A stretch of DNA of 64,000 nucleotides from Chelativorans sp. YIM 93263 (GTDB lineage Bacteria; Pseudomonadota; Alphaproteobacteria; Rhizobiales; Rhizobiaceae), in the NCBI RefSeq assembly GCF_028767125.1, contig NZ_JAKCWP010000006.1:62001-126000 (forward strand), given 5' to 3'. Shown here piece by piece: positions 8,888-17,504 of the stretch. Each line of letters opens with the position of its first letter. Positions within the stretch are counted from its first letter, which is position 1. The position numbers and the translations under genes were made by a program. Below the pieces are notes generated by a model, which was not told the DNA's origin, did not search any database, and saw nothing but the letters and a program-made list of their open reading frames with translations.

Positions 8888-8961
8888 TTGCAACTGCAAT
8901 CCGTTTGCAACTGTTCTGCGCACTATAGGTTCCTTTTTCTGCAATTGCAAATGATTTGCAA
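8888..8961 (-). promoter_or_regulatory. Candidate metalloregulator operator upstream of the metal ABC operon
   Basis: A perfect dyad TTGCAAAT-g-ATTTGCAA (8945-8961) with two more TTGCAA copies at 8888-8893 and 8905-8910, upstream of the binding-protein start at 8868. TTGCAA-rich dyads are characteristic of Fur-family Mur or related sites at manganese-uptake promoters of rhizobia. The regulator itself is not in the window. Identity of the factor is inference; the dyad is directly visible. Confidence 0.6.
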
Positions 8962-9263
8962 AAAGAACGGAGCGTAAGCGACCCTTACCCGCACTGTGGC
9001 GCCCGCCATGCCTTCTTATTCCCGCGCGGGGTGCCTTCCCGGAAGCGCGGGAGCGTGAGGTGCATTTTCCGGAAGCGCTGTCGCGTCTCGTGACTGCTCT
9101 GGCTTGGTTCCCAAGATCGAGCCCCGGGAGGACAAGGTGGAAGACTTACCTGCTAATCGTCATCATTTAAGTCGCAGGAACGCGATTGGCGCGCGCGCCC
9201 CTCCTTCGCCCGTCACCCTCGGTCGGCGCGAAGCGAGGAGCGAAATGATAGTGCGACACCGCC
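8962..9263. other. Intergenic region with fragmentary repeat
   Basis: About 300 bp between the metal operator and the end of the mannose-1-P guanylyltransferase gene. No gene found. It has small dyads (CCCGCGCGGG at 9021-9030) and a segment around 9064-9092 (TTCCGGAAGCGCTGTCGCG) that recurs in inverted orientation, with changes, near 32843-32862. I read these as decayed intergenic repeats. Confidence 0.4.
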
Positions 9264-10703
9264 CTACCCGCGCCCGTAGACATCGTCGAAACGCACGATG
9301 TCGTCCTCGCCGAGATAGTCGCCCGTCTGAACCTCGATGAGGACGAGGTTGAGGATGCCAGGGTTTTCCAGCCGATGGCGTTGGCCGCAGGGAATGTAGG
9401 CCGACTGATCGGTCGTCAGCAGGATTTCGCGCTCACCATTGACGATACGCGCCGTCCCGGAGACGACGACCCAGTGCTCGGCGCGGTGGTGGTGCATCTG
9501 CAAGGACAACTGTGCCCCGGGCTTCACCTCGATGCGCTTGATCTTGAAGCGAGGCCCCTCCTCCAGAACGGTGTAGGAGCCCCAAGGACGGAAAACAGTG
9601 CGATGGACACGGTGTGTCTCGTCGCCGAGGTCCTTCAGGCGATTGTAGAGGAGGCGGACATCCTGAGCGTTCTCCTTGGAGGTGACCAGAAGCGCATCGG
9701 GAGTATCGGCGATCACCAGATCATCGACGCCCACCAGCCCGATCAGCCGGTCGCTTCCGCGAACGACATTCCCATGCGCGTTGAAAGAGGCCACGTTGCC
9801 GAGCACCCGATTGCCGTCCGCATCACGCTCATACTGCTCGCCCAGCGCCGCCCAGGATCCGATGTCGCTCCACCCAATGTCGCAGGAGACCACAGCCACA
9901 TTGGAGGCTTTTTCCAAAACCGCATAATCGATGGATACCGAGGGGACCTCGGCAAAGCGCTCCGGGTCGAGCTCGATGCGCTCCGTACCCTGCCCGTTCA
10001 GCCGCCGGCCTGCACCCAGTGCGGCGCGGCAGCCTGCGGGGATGTCCGGGCAGAAGCGCTCCATTTCATCGATCATCGTTTGCGCCTGGAAGCAGAACAT
10101 GCCGGAATTCCAGAGAAAGCGGCCGCTGGCGACGAATTCCTCGGCGGCAGCGGACTCCGGCTTTTCCACGAAACGGCGCACATTGATGCCGTCCGCCTCG
10201 ATATAGCCATAGCCTGTCTCGGGCCGGTCGGGCCGTATGCCGAACGTCACGAGACGGCCTTCGCCGGCGAGTGCGCAAGCCTCCTCCACGGCGTGCGCCA
10301 GCCTTTCCCGCTCCGCAATCACGTGGTCGGCCGGCATGACGAACAGAATCGCCTCGCCGCCCAGCCGGTCGGCGACCTCAAGACTGGCGGCGGCGATTGC
10401 GGCTGCGGTATTGCGCCCCTCGGGTTCGAGCAGGGCGCGCATGGCGGCCGCATTATGTCCAAGCTGCCGGTACTCGTCATCAATGGCAAAGAACAGCTCA
10501 CGATTGGTGACCGTTACCAACTCCGCGATGCGCGGAAGCGCGAGCGCCCGCAAAAACGCATGCTGGATCAGCGACAGACCGTCGGCAAGCCGGATCAGCG
10601 GCTTGGGATGGTTTTCGCGCGAGAGCGGCCACAGGCGCGATCCCGCGCCACCGCAAATAATAACCGGAACGATGTGCAAGATACCCTCCCATCTCGCATC
10701 CAC
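9264..10703 (-). CDS. Mannose-1-phosphate guanylyltransferase / mannose-6-phosphate isomerase
   Basis: 479 residues, the standard length of type II bifunctional ManC/XanB/CpsB enzymes. The N-terminal nucleotidyltransferase starts with VPVIICGGAGSRLWPLSR, and FVEKPESAAAEEF contains the second catalytic motif. The C-terminal cupin (SLQMHHHRAEHWVVVSGTAR) carries the metal-binding histidines of the isomerase half. It makes GDP-mannose for exopolysaccharide or LPS sugars. A TTG at 10679 just after GGAGGG would give a start closer to the conserved sequence than ATG 10703. It stands alone; no other exopolysaccharide gene adjoins it. Confidence 0.92.
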   Translation of the reverse strand: MDARWEGILHIVPVIICGGAGSRLWPLSRENHPKPLIRLADGLSLIQHAFLRALALPRIAELVTVTNRELFFAIDDEYRQLGHNAAAMRALLEPEGRNTAAAIAAASLEVADRLGGEAILFVMPADHVIAERERLAHAVEEACALAGEGRLVTFGIRPDRPETGYGYIEADGINVRRFVEKPESAAAEEFVASGRFLWNSGMFCFQAQTMIDEMERFCPDIPAGCRAALGAGRRLNGQGTERIELDPERFAEVPSVSIDYAVLEKASNVAVVSCDIGWSDIGSWAALGEQYERDADGNRVLGNVASFNAHGNVVRGSDRLIGLVGVDDLVIADTPDALLVTSKENAQDVRLLYNRLKDLGDETHRVHRTVFRPWGSYTVLEEGPRFKIKRIEVKPGAQLSLQMHHHRAEHWVVVSGTARIVNGEREILLTTDQSAYIPCGQRHRLENPGILNLVLIEVQTGDYLGEDDIVRFDDVYGRG

Positions 10704-10777
10704 CTGCGGCTACAGTTTGCAAATCTGCCGCGTGTGTTTTGCCACTACTGGTAGCATGCGCTTGGAGGGGAGTGGCA

Positions 10778-10793
10778 CCGCGCTTTTGCGCGG
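10778..10793. terminator. Short GC hairpin between genes
   Basis: CCGCGC-tttt-GCGCGG, a perfect 6-bp stem, lies between the end of the DUF599 gene and the start of the mannose-1-P guanylyltransferase gene, both transcribed leftward. No T-run follows on the minus strand, so its role as terminator is weakly supported. Confidence 0.3.
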
Positions 10794-10831
10794 ATTGACA
10801 CCATAAATAGGCGGTGGGCTCCACCTTATGG

Positions 10832-11491
10832 CTAATCCGGCCGCAATTTGGCGACCAGCTCGCGCGCGGCGGAATAAAACTCACGGTAGAGAATTAAGGC
10901 GAAGATGGCGATCGTCACCACGATGGACCCGACGGGCGAAATGAACCAGGCCAGCATGCCGAGCGCGAAGTAGTAGGCGCGGATGCCCTGGTTGAAATTG
11001 CGCGCGCCGAGCGTGTTCAGCGCGGCGATGACGAAGATCTCCTCGGGATCGCGCTCCTCCGAATGGGTGGCAGCGCCCAGCATGATGCAGAAATGGTTGA
11101 ACTGCCGAAGCGACAGGGTGAACGAGAGGAAGGCGAGGACGAACAGTACCAGGATGGAGGCGAGATGCAGTTCCACCTGGGATTTGGTGACCGGCCTCTC
11201 GGGCTGGATGACATTCAGGGCCTCGACCACCGAACTGACCTGATTGAAGACGGCGAAAAGCGCCAGGATGATGAGCACGGTCGTGGAGGCGAAGAAGGAA
11301 ACCGCGTTCATCAGATTGCCGGAAAGGATCGCATCGAGCGGCGTGTCGCGCCGGACCGCCTTTTCCACCCAGCGGCGCCGCTGCGCGCTCATGATGATGG
11401 AGAGCGAGGGCCGCACCACCTCGATGCGGCTGGCGACGAACGCATAAACAAGCCAACACAGGAGCGGAAAAAGAGAGGCAGCCAGCGTCAC
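10832..11491 (-). CDS. DUF599 family membrane protein
   Basis: With GTG 11491 as start the product is 219 residues, the usual DUF599 size. Four hydrophobic segments are visible (ASLFPLLCWLVYAFVAS at the N-terminus, FFASTTVLIILALFAVF, ASILVLFVLAFLSFTLSL, and a final FALGMLAWFISP...FALIL). The conserved features NLMNAVSFFAS and GARNFNQGIRAYYFA match this uncharacterised inner-membrane family. The frame stays open to 11671, but that extension looks like random GC-rich sequence, so I excluded it. Function unknown; transcribed in the same direction as the guanylyltransferase gene 128 bp downstream. Confidence 0.8.
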   Translation of the reverse strand: MTLAASLFPLLCWLVYAFVASRIEVVRPSLSIIMSAQRRRWVEKAVRRDTPLDAILSGNLMNAVSFFASTTVLIILALFAVFNQVSSVVEALNVIQPERPVTKSQVELHLASILVLFVLAFLSFTLSLRQFNHFCIMLGAATHSEERDPEEIFVIAALNTLGARNFNQGIRAYYFALGMLAWFISPVGSIVVTIAIFALILYREFYSAARELVAKLRPD

Positions 11492-11909
11492 GTTACAAAG
11501 AATCCGTTCACGTTCGAGGACATCAGTTCTACGCGCGGGCGATCCGCGGTGCAATCGTCGCCCAGCAGGCTCAACCTCGCTCCGCCGCTTCGGGTTGCCG
11601 GGTGTGCAGAAATTCGACCGTGGCGGGATGCTCTCCCTTGCCGCGGAGCCGGGGAAACGCCATCTAGCCAACGAGAACGGCCGATCGCTGCTTTACTTGT
11701 GAGGGCCTGCCAGTCGAAGCTGCCCTTTCCATGTTCAATCAAAGCCCTCACCTGACATTGGGTTCAAACCGGCATTCAAGTTGATCGGCGAAGGTGAAAC
11801 GTAACTGAAGCTAAGCAACCCGATAGTGACGCCGTGCTAAAGCCGTGTTATGAGGGCCCGCAATCGACACGGGCGGCCGAGCGCCGCTCGAAACGCATTT
11901 GAATGCACC
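11492..11909. other. Divergent intergenic region between DUF599 gene and rlmN
   Basis: About 420 bp with no supported gene; open frames here lack family features and Shine-Dalgarno sites. It must hold the promoters of both divergent genes, but I could not single out convincing -35/-10 pairs. Confidence 0.4.
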
Positions 11910-13136
11910 ATGACCCTGACAATCGATACAACAAATCCTGAAAGCCGCCCTCGGCCGCGGCCTGAAACGCAACCGGAGAAGACTCCGCTGATCGGCCTTT
12001 CGCGCGAGGCGCTGGGCGAAGCCCTTGGCTCCGTCGGCGTGCCCGAGCGGCAGGTGCGCATGCGCGTGCGCCAGCTCTGGCACTGGCTTTATGTGCGCGG
12101 TGTTTCCGACTTCTCGCAGATGTTCAACATCTCCAAGGAGTTGCGCACCAAGCTCGACGAGCGCTTCACCGTCGCCCGGCCGGAGATCGTGGAAGAGCAG
12201 GTTTCCGAGGACGGCACCTGCAAGTGGCTCCTGCGCTTTCCGCCACGCGGGGCGGGCCGCCCGGTCGAGGTGGAAACCGTCTATATTCCGGAGGAAGGGC
12301 GCGGCACGCTGTGCATCTCCTCCCAGGTCGGCTGCACCCTCACCTGTTCGTTCTGCCACACCGGCACACAGAAGATGGTGCGCAATCTGACGGCGGGTGA
12401 AATTCTAGATCAGTTGCTGATCGCGCGCGAACGGCTGGGCGATTTCCCCGATGCCGATACGCCTGACGGCGCCATCGTGCCGGCGGAAGGCCGCAAGGTG
12501 ACGAACATCGTCATGATGGGCATGGGCGAGCCGCTCTATAATTTCGAGAACGTCAAGCAGGCGCTGCTCATCGCCTCCGACGGCGACGGCCTGTCGCTCT
12601 CCAAGCGCCGCATTACGCTTTCGACCTCCGGGGTCGTGCCGGAGATCTACCGCACGGGCGAGGAGATCGGCGTCATGCTGGCCATCTCGCTGCATGCCGT
12701 GCGCGACGAGTTGCGCAACGAGCTGGTGCCGATCAACAAAAAGTACCCGCTGAAAGAGCTGCTCGACGCCTGTCGCGCCTATCCCGGACTGTCGAACGCC
12801 CGGCGCATCACCTTCGAATATGTGATGATCAAGGACGTCAACGACTCTCTGGAGGATGCCCGCGATCTCGTTCGCCTCCTGCGCGGCATCCCGGCCAAGA
12901 TCAATCTCATCCCTTTCAATCCGTGGCCGGGCAGCGACTATGAATGCTCGGATTGGGAGCAGATCGAGGAGTTTGCCGAGGTGGTCAATCGTGCCGGCTA
13001 TGCCTCGCCGATCCGCACGCCGCGCGGACGGGATATTCTTGCCGCCTGCGGTCAGCTCAAATCACAGTCCGAGCGCATGAAAAAGTCCGAGCGGATGAAG
13101 CTTGAGGCGATGATGATCGCCGGGCACGGGGAATAG
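11910..13136 (+). CDS. rlmN: 23S rRNA (adenine2503-C2)-methyltransferase RlmN
   Basis: 408 residues from ATG 11910, whose MTLT beginning matches rhizobial RlmN; the frame stays open to 11850. A radical-SAM cluster motif [11 protein letters not shown] (Cys142, Cys146, Cys149) follows the N-terminal helical domain, with [13 protein letters not shown] and a C-terminal AACGQL cysteine that matches the resolving Cys of the methylation mechanism. It methylates C2 of A2503 in 23S rRNA (and A37 of some tRNAs), tuning translation. Single gene; a weak ribosome site precedes the start. Confidence 0.95.
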   Translation: MTLTIDTTNPESRPRPRPETQPEKTPLIGLSREALGEALGSVGVPERQVRMRVRQLWHWLYVRGVSDFSQMFNISKELRTKLDERFTVARPEIVEEQVSEDGTCKWLLRFPPRGAGRPVEVETVYIPEEGRGTLCISSQVGCTLTCSFCHTGTQKMVRNLTAGEILDQLLIARERLGDFPDADTPDGAIVPAEGRKVTNIVMMGMGEPLYNFENVKQALLIASDGDGLSLSKRRITLSTSGVVPEIYRTGEEIGVMLAISLHAVRDELRNELVPINKKYPLKELLDACRAYPGLSNARRITFEYVMIKDVNDSLEDARDLVRLLRGIPAKINLIPFNPWPGSDYECSDWEQIEEFAEVVNRAGYASPIRTPRGRDILAACGQLKSQSERMKKSERMKLEAMMIAGHGE

Positions 13137-13163
13137 GCGCCGCCCACAGCCTGCGCGGCGAAG

Positions 13164-13805
13164 CTACCGCGCCTGCGCCGTCAGTATTTTGATGGCAAAG
13201 GCCGAAAAGACTCCGGCAAAGAGATAGTCCAACAGCCGCGTCACGGTCGGGCTTTTTCTCAGCAGCTTTGAGAACCCATCCGCCGCCAGCACCATTGGCG
13301 TGGTGACCGGCAGCGCCAGCGGGATGAAAAGCAAGCCCAGGAACAGGAGCTTGGCCGAGGCGTGCGGGTCGCCAGGCGAGACGAACTGCGGCAGGAAGGT
13401 CATGAAGAAAAGCACGATCTTCGGGTTGAGCAGGTTTATGCCGAGGCCGGTCAGCCAATTCTTGAAGAACGAATTTCTCTTGCTTGCCGTGGCTTCCGGC
13501 GAGAAGGCGGAACCGTGTCGGATCGCCTGCCAGGCAAGCCAGATCAGATAGCCCGCGCCAAAAATCTTCAGAGCCAGAAAGGCTTCCGGCGAGGCGACGA
13601 TAAGCGCCGAAAGCCCGAGCGCCACCAGCAGCGTGTGCACCAGAATGCCGGTCATCGCGCCAAACATGCAGGCAAAGCCTGCGACCTTGCCTTGCGAAAG
13701 CGCGCGGCCAACGAAGAGCGTCATGTCCGGCCCGGGGGTGATAGCCAGCACGAATGTGGCAAGCGCGAATTGAACAATGATCGCGAAATCGGGAACGAAA
13801 ACCAT
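13164..13805 (-). CDS. LysE/RhtB-family translocator
   Basis: 213 residues from ATG 13805, preceded by GAGAAAGAG. The family signature ATFVLAITPGPDMTLFVGRAL is near the N-terminus, followed by GAGYLIWLAWQAIR and GLGINLLNPKIVLFFMTFLP, with about six hydrophobic segments. The family exports amino acids or homoserine lactone-like compounds across the inner membrane; the substrate cannot be told from sequence. The frame continues to 13985 but the added residues are not LysE-like. It is convergent with rlmN, 27 bp apart, and divergent from the TRAP operon. Confidence 0.9.
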   Translation of the reverse strand: MVFVPDFAIIVQFALATFVLAITPGPDMTLFVGRALSQGKVAGFACMFGAMTGILVHTLLVALGLSALIVASPEAFLALKIFGAGYLIWLAWQAIRHGSAFSPEATASKRNSFFKNWLTGLGINLLNPKIVLFFMTFLPQFVSPGDPHASAKLLFLGLLFIPLALPVTTPMVLAADGFSKLLRKSPTVTRLLDYLFAGVFSAFAIKILTAQAR

Positions 13806-14078
13806 GGGTCTGCCGCTCTTTCTCGGAGCACGCTTGCTAGGCCGCAAACTCTTGCCGGTCAAGCATGGCGTTGTGATATCCGCGGCCGAACTGTCGGAAG
13901 AACAGGTAGATGGAAGGATCGCGCCTGATTGCTCCTCTTCTACGACTTTAGTCGTAAATTGGTTCATTCTGCTTCCGCAACACACCCGTTTTCTTGCATG
14001 ATGACACTGTAATCTCGACCTGCTGGCTCGAAAAAAGCAAAAAAATGAGCCCGGAAGAGATGAAATGGGAGGATTGGA

Positions 14079-15206
14079 ATGACTGACAAGACCTATTCAC
14101 GCCGGAAGTTTCTGGGCCGGGCGACAACAGCCGCTGGCGCGGCAGCGGCCGGAACCCTCGCTGCGCCGGCGGTTCTGGCGCAGGCACCCGTCACAATCAA
14201 GATGCAATCGTCATGGCCGTCATCAGACATCTGGATGGATTTCGCGCGTCAATATATCGAGCGCGTCGAGCGGATGTCGGGCGGACGGCTGCAGATCGAC
14301 CTGCTGCCGGCCGGTGCGGTTGTTGGGGCTTTCCAGGTGCTCGATGGCGTCCATGACGGCGTGATCGACGCCGCCCACACTGTGCCAGTCTACTGGTACG
14401 GAAAACACAAGGCCGCATCGCTCTTCGGCACGGGGCCGGTCTTCGGCGGCAGCGCGACAACGATGCTTGCCTGGTTCCACCAGGGCGAGGGCAAGGAATT
14501 CTACCGCGAACTGACCCAGGACATCCTGGGCCTGAACGTCTATGGCTTCTACGGTTTCCCGATGCCGGCCCAGCCCTTCGGCTGGTTCAAGGAGCCGGTT
14601 CAGTCGGTCGAAGATATCCAGGGGTTGAAATATCGCACGGTCGGACTCGCCGCCGATCTGCTGCAGCAGATGGGAATGGCGGTTTCTCAGCTTCCCGGCG
14701 GCGAGATCGTGCCGGCGATGGAGCGCGGCGTCATCGACGCGTTCGAGTTCAACAACCCGTCATCCGACCTGCGCTTCGGCTCGCAGGATGTGGCGAAAAA
14801 CTATATCCTGTCGTCTTATCATCAGGCGAGTGAATCCTTCGAGTTCCTGTTCAACAGGGATGTGTTCGACTCGCTGGACGACGACCTGCAGGCGATCCTG
14901 GAATACGGGGTCGAGTCCGCCAGCACGGCCAATACGGCCTCCGCTCTCGACAACTACTCCGCTGACTTGCGAACGCTTCAGGACGAACACGGCGTGGAGG
15001 TGCACCGCACCTCGCAGGAGATCCTGGATGCACAGCTCCGGGCCTGGGACGAGATCATCCCCGAACTGGAGCAGGACGAGTTTATGAAGCGCGTTCTCGA
15101 CAGCCAGCGCCAGTGGGTGGAGCGCGTCGTTTTCTACGAGCTCATGAATTCGCCCGACCTGACACTTGCCTATGAGCACTACTTCCCGGGCAAGCTGGCC
15201 CTGTAG
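14079..15206 (+). CDS. TRAP transporter solute-binding protein (DctP/TakP-like)
   Basis: 375 residues with an N-terminal twin-arginine-like signal (YSRRKFLGRATTAAGAA, cleavage near VLAQA). The mature part has TRAP P-subunit features: PVYWYGKHKAA, GGWFKEP-like GWFKEPVQSVEDIQGLKYR with the carboxylate-binding Arg region, and GGEIVPAMERGVIDAFEF. The pattern is closest to the TakP/alpha-keto-acid branch, so an oxo- or hydroxy-acid is the likely ligand (inference). GGGAGG precedes ATG 14079. First gene of a tripartite importer operon. Confidence 0.9.
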   Translation: MTDKTYSRRKFLGRATTAAGAAAAGTLAAPAVLAQAPVTIKMQSSWPSSDIWMDFARQYIERVERMSGGRLQIDLLPAGAVVGAFQVLDGVHDGVIDAAHTVPVYWYGKHKAASLFGTGPVFGGSATTMLAWFHQGEGKEFYRELTQDILGLNVYGFYGFPMPAQPFGWFKEPVQSVEDIQGLKYRTVGLAADLLQQMGMAVSQLPGGEIVPAMERGVIDAFEFNNPSSDLRFGSQDVAKNYILSSYHQASESFEFLFNRDVFDSLDDDLQAILEYGVESASTANTASALDNYSADLRTLQDEHGVEVHRTSQEILDAQLRAWDEIIPELEQDEFMKRVLDSQRQWVERVVFYELMNSPDLTLAYEHYFPGKLAL

Positions 15207-15285
15207 AGGGGTTCACATGCGTATGAACACGGCCCGACGGTTTCCCAGCGAAGCCGCCGGGCCGCTCTCCAACGGGTCGGTTTGA

Positions 15286-15906
15286 ATGCTGCGCTATATT
15301 GCTTTTGCCGATCAGGTCTCGGCGTGGTTCGGCAAGGCCTTTTCCTGGTGCGTGGTCCTGATGACGCTCGCCGTCAGCTACGAGGTTTTCGTGCGCTACG
15401 TGCTGAGCCGCCCCACCGTCTGGGCCTTCGATCTCAGCTATATAATGTATGGCACGCTCTTCATGATGGCCGGCGCCTACACGCTGTCGCGGGACGGACA
15501 CGTCAGGGGCGACTTCATTTACCGGCTCTGGCAACCGAGAACCCAGGCGAAAGTCGAGTTGGTCCTGTATTTCCTCTTCTTCTTTCCCGGCATCCTGGCG
15601 CTGATCTTTTCCGGCTGGCGCTACGCGAGCCGATCCTGGCGCTACATGGAAGTCAGCACGATGAGCCCCGCCAACGTGCCGATCTATCAGTTCAAAACAG
15701 TGATCATCGCTGCGGGCATTCTGCTCCTCATCCAGGGCATCGCACAGGTCTGCCGCTGCATCATCACCATCCGCACCGGCGAGTGGCCCGCCCGCGCCGG
15801 CGACGTGGAGGAACTGGAAACCGTGCTGCAGAAGGAAGGTGTGGAAGCGCTGCAGCACGGCAGCGAAGCCGTCGACATCATCAATCCAGAGGACCGCCGG
15901 CAATGA
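15286..15906 (+). CDS. TRAP transporter small permease (DctQ-like)
   Basis: 206 residues with four membrane segments (AFSWCVVLMTLAVSYEVFVR, YIMYGTLFMMAGAYTL, VLYFLFFFPGILALIF and IIAAGILLLIQGIAQV), the topology of DctQ. The motif RPTVWAFDLSYIMYGTLFM matches Q subunits of the mannitol/chloroaromatic and keto-acid TRAP group. A soluble acidic C-terminal tail of about 40 residues follows the last helix. Its stop overlaps the DctM start (ATGA). Confidence 0.9.
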   Translation: MLRYIAFADQVSAWFGKAFSWCVVLMTLAVSYEVFVRYVLSRPTVWAFDLSYIMYGTLFMMAGAYTLSRDGHVRGDFIYRLWQPRTQAKVELVLYFLFFFPGILALIFSGWRYASRSWRYMEVSTMSPANVPIYQFKTVIIAAGILLLIQGIAQVCRCIITIRTGEWPARAGDVEELETVLQKEGVEALQHGSEAVDIINPEDRRQ

Positions 15907-17318
15907 CCGACCCGCAAGTCGCCGTCGCCATGCTCGGCATCTTCATCTTTATCATCCTGCTCGGATTCCCGATCGCCTTCACCCTCATGGCGATGGGCAT
16001 CGGCTTTGGCTACTACGCCTATTACGACGCAAACCGCATGTGGATCCGCTACGCGCGTGCGCTGGAGGAAGATGCAGGCACGCTGACGCTGATCCAGCAC
16101 TGGATAGGTGGGTTTTTCAACAATCGCGTCTTCGATCTCTTCGTCAATCAGACCTATTCTGTGATGGCGAATGACGTGCTGACCGCCGTTCCGCTCTTTC
16201 TCTTCATGGGATACATCGTGGAGCGGGCGAATATCGTCAGCAGGCTCTTCTACACGCTCAGCGTCTCCACGCGCCATCTGCCCGGCTCGATGGCGGTCGC
16301 GGCGCTGATCACCTGCGCGCTCTTTGCCACGGCCACCGGAATCGTCGGTGCCGTGGTCACGCTTATGGGCCTGCTCGCCTTCCCGGCCATGCTGAAGGCG
16401 CGATACGATAAAAGTTTTGCCTCGGGCGTGATCTGCGCGGGCGGCACCCTGGGTATCCTTATCCCGCCCTCCATCATGCTGATCGTCTATGCGGCCACTT
16501 CGGGCGTTTCCATCGTGCGGCTCTATGCGGGAGCACTTCTGCCGGGGTTCCTGCTGGCGGGCATGTATCTCATCTACATCGTCACGCGCGCGATCATTCA
16601 GCCGAAACTTGCGCCAAAGGCGGAAAAACTGGGCGCGGACGTTGGCTTCCTGCAGATCGCCTGGATGCTGCTGACGTCGTTTTTCCCGCTCGCTTTTCTC
16701 ATCATGGCCGTTCTCGGCGCCATCCTCTTCGGACTGGCAACGCCTACCGAGGCCGCGGCCATCGGTGCGCTGGGCGGGCTGGTCCTGGCGGCGGCCTACC
16801 GCGCACTGACCTGGGAGCGCCTGCAGGAATCCGTTTATCTGACGGTGCGCACCACCGCGATGGTCTGCTGGCTCTTTGTCGGATCCTGGGTGTTTGCGTC
16901 GGTTTTCTCATACCTCGGCGGGGAGGCGCTCATCCGCGAATTCGTGGAAGGCATGAACCTGACGCCGCTGCAGTTCCTGCTGCTGGCTCAGCTCATCATC
17001 TTCCTGCTCGGTTGGCCGCTGGAGTGGTCGGAGATCATCATCATTTTCGTGCCGATCTTCCTGCCGCTGCTGGCGTTGTTCGAGATCGATCCACTGTTCT
17101 TCGGCATTTTGATCGCGCTGAACCTGCAAACCTCCTTCCTGACGCCACCCATGGCGATGTCTGCGTACTACCTGAAGGGCATTGCACCGCCGCACGTGCA
17201 ACTCACGCATATCTTCGCCGGCTCGCTGCCCTATCTGGTGATGGTGTTCGTCACGATGGTGGTTCTCTATACGATTCCCGAGATCGTATATTTCCTGCCG
17301 CGACTTGTTTATGGATGA
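15903..17318 (+). CDS. TRAP transporter large permease (DctM-like)
   Basis: 471 residues. I start it at ATG 15903, which overlaps the DctQ stop by 4 bp; the frame is open upstream but there it runs through dctQ in another frame. About 12 hydrophobic segments include family signatures AVPLFLFMGYIVERANI, CAGGTLGILIPPSIMLIVYA, and WSEIIIIFVPIFLPLL. It is the Na+- or H+-coupled transport channel that works with the binding protein and DctQ. An insert with charged residues (RMWIRYARALEED) near residue 40 is common in the mannitol/chloroaromatic branch. Confidence 0.92.
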   Translation: MTDPQVAVAMLGIFIFIILLGFPIAFTLMAMGIGFGYYAYYDANRMWIRYARALEEDAGTLTLIQHWIGGFFNNRVFDLFVNQTYSVMANDVLTAVPLFLFMGYIVERANIVSRLFYTLSVSTRHLPGSMAVAALITCALFATATGIVGAVVTLMGLLAFPAMLKARYDKSFASGVICAGGTLGILIPPSIMLIVYAATSGVSIVRLYAGALLPGFLLAGMYLIYIVTRAIIQPKLAPKAEKLGADVGFLQIAWMLLTSFFPLAFLIMAVLGAILFGLATPTEAAAIGALGGLVLAAAYRALTWERLQESVYLTVRTTAMVCWLFVGSWVFASVFSYLGGEALIREFVEGMNLTPLQFLLLAQLIIFLLGWPLEWSEIIIIFVPIFLPLLALFEIDPLFFGILIALNLQTSFLTPPMAMSAYYLKGIAPPHVQLTHIFAGSLPYLVMVFVTMVVLYTIPEIVYFLPRLVYG

Positions 17319-17330
17319 TGGAGGATGAGC

Positions 17331-17501
17331 ATGTTGCGGGACCGGTTGATAGCCTTGGCGGCACTGGCGACGCTGATCGTCTATCTCGGCATCTTCGTCG
17401 TCTCGGTGCCGCGCCCGGCGCTCTTCGTAGTGACCGGCTTGGTGGTGTGCCTTGTCCTGTTCGACTTCTGGAACCAGCTCTTCCGCAATGGAAAGCGGTG
17501 A
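17331..17501 (+). CDS. Small two-helix membrane protein at the end of the TRAP operon
   Basis: A 56-codon frame below the usual gene-length cut-off. GGAGG (17320-17324) lies 6 nt before ATG 17331; an ATG at 17325 abuts that site and is less likely. The product begins MLRDRLIALAALATLIVYLG and has two hydrophobic stretches joined by a VPRPAL turn, then a basic tail ending RNGKR. It starts 12 bp after dctM and ends 3 bp before the convergent nagA stop, so it is most simply a fourth gene of the TRAP operon. No family recognised; an accessory or stabilising role is inference. Confidence 0.65.
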   Translation: MLRDRLIALAALATLIVYLGIFVVSVPRPALFVVTGLVVCLVLFDFWNQLFRNGKR

Positions 17502-17504
17502 AGC

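Noticed and set aside
11492-11671. N-terminal extension of the DUF599 protein
   Set aside because: Residues are unlike the family, and a normal-length protein starts at GTG 11491.
15282-15902. Upstream extension of the dctM frame
   Set aside because: It lies inside dctQ in another frame; ATG 15903 with the ATGA overlap is the clear start.
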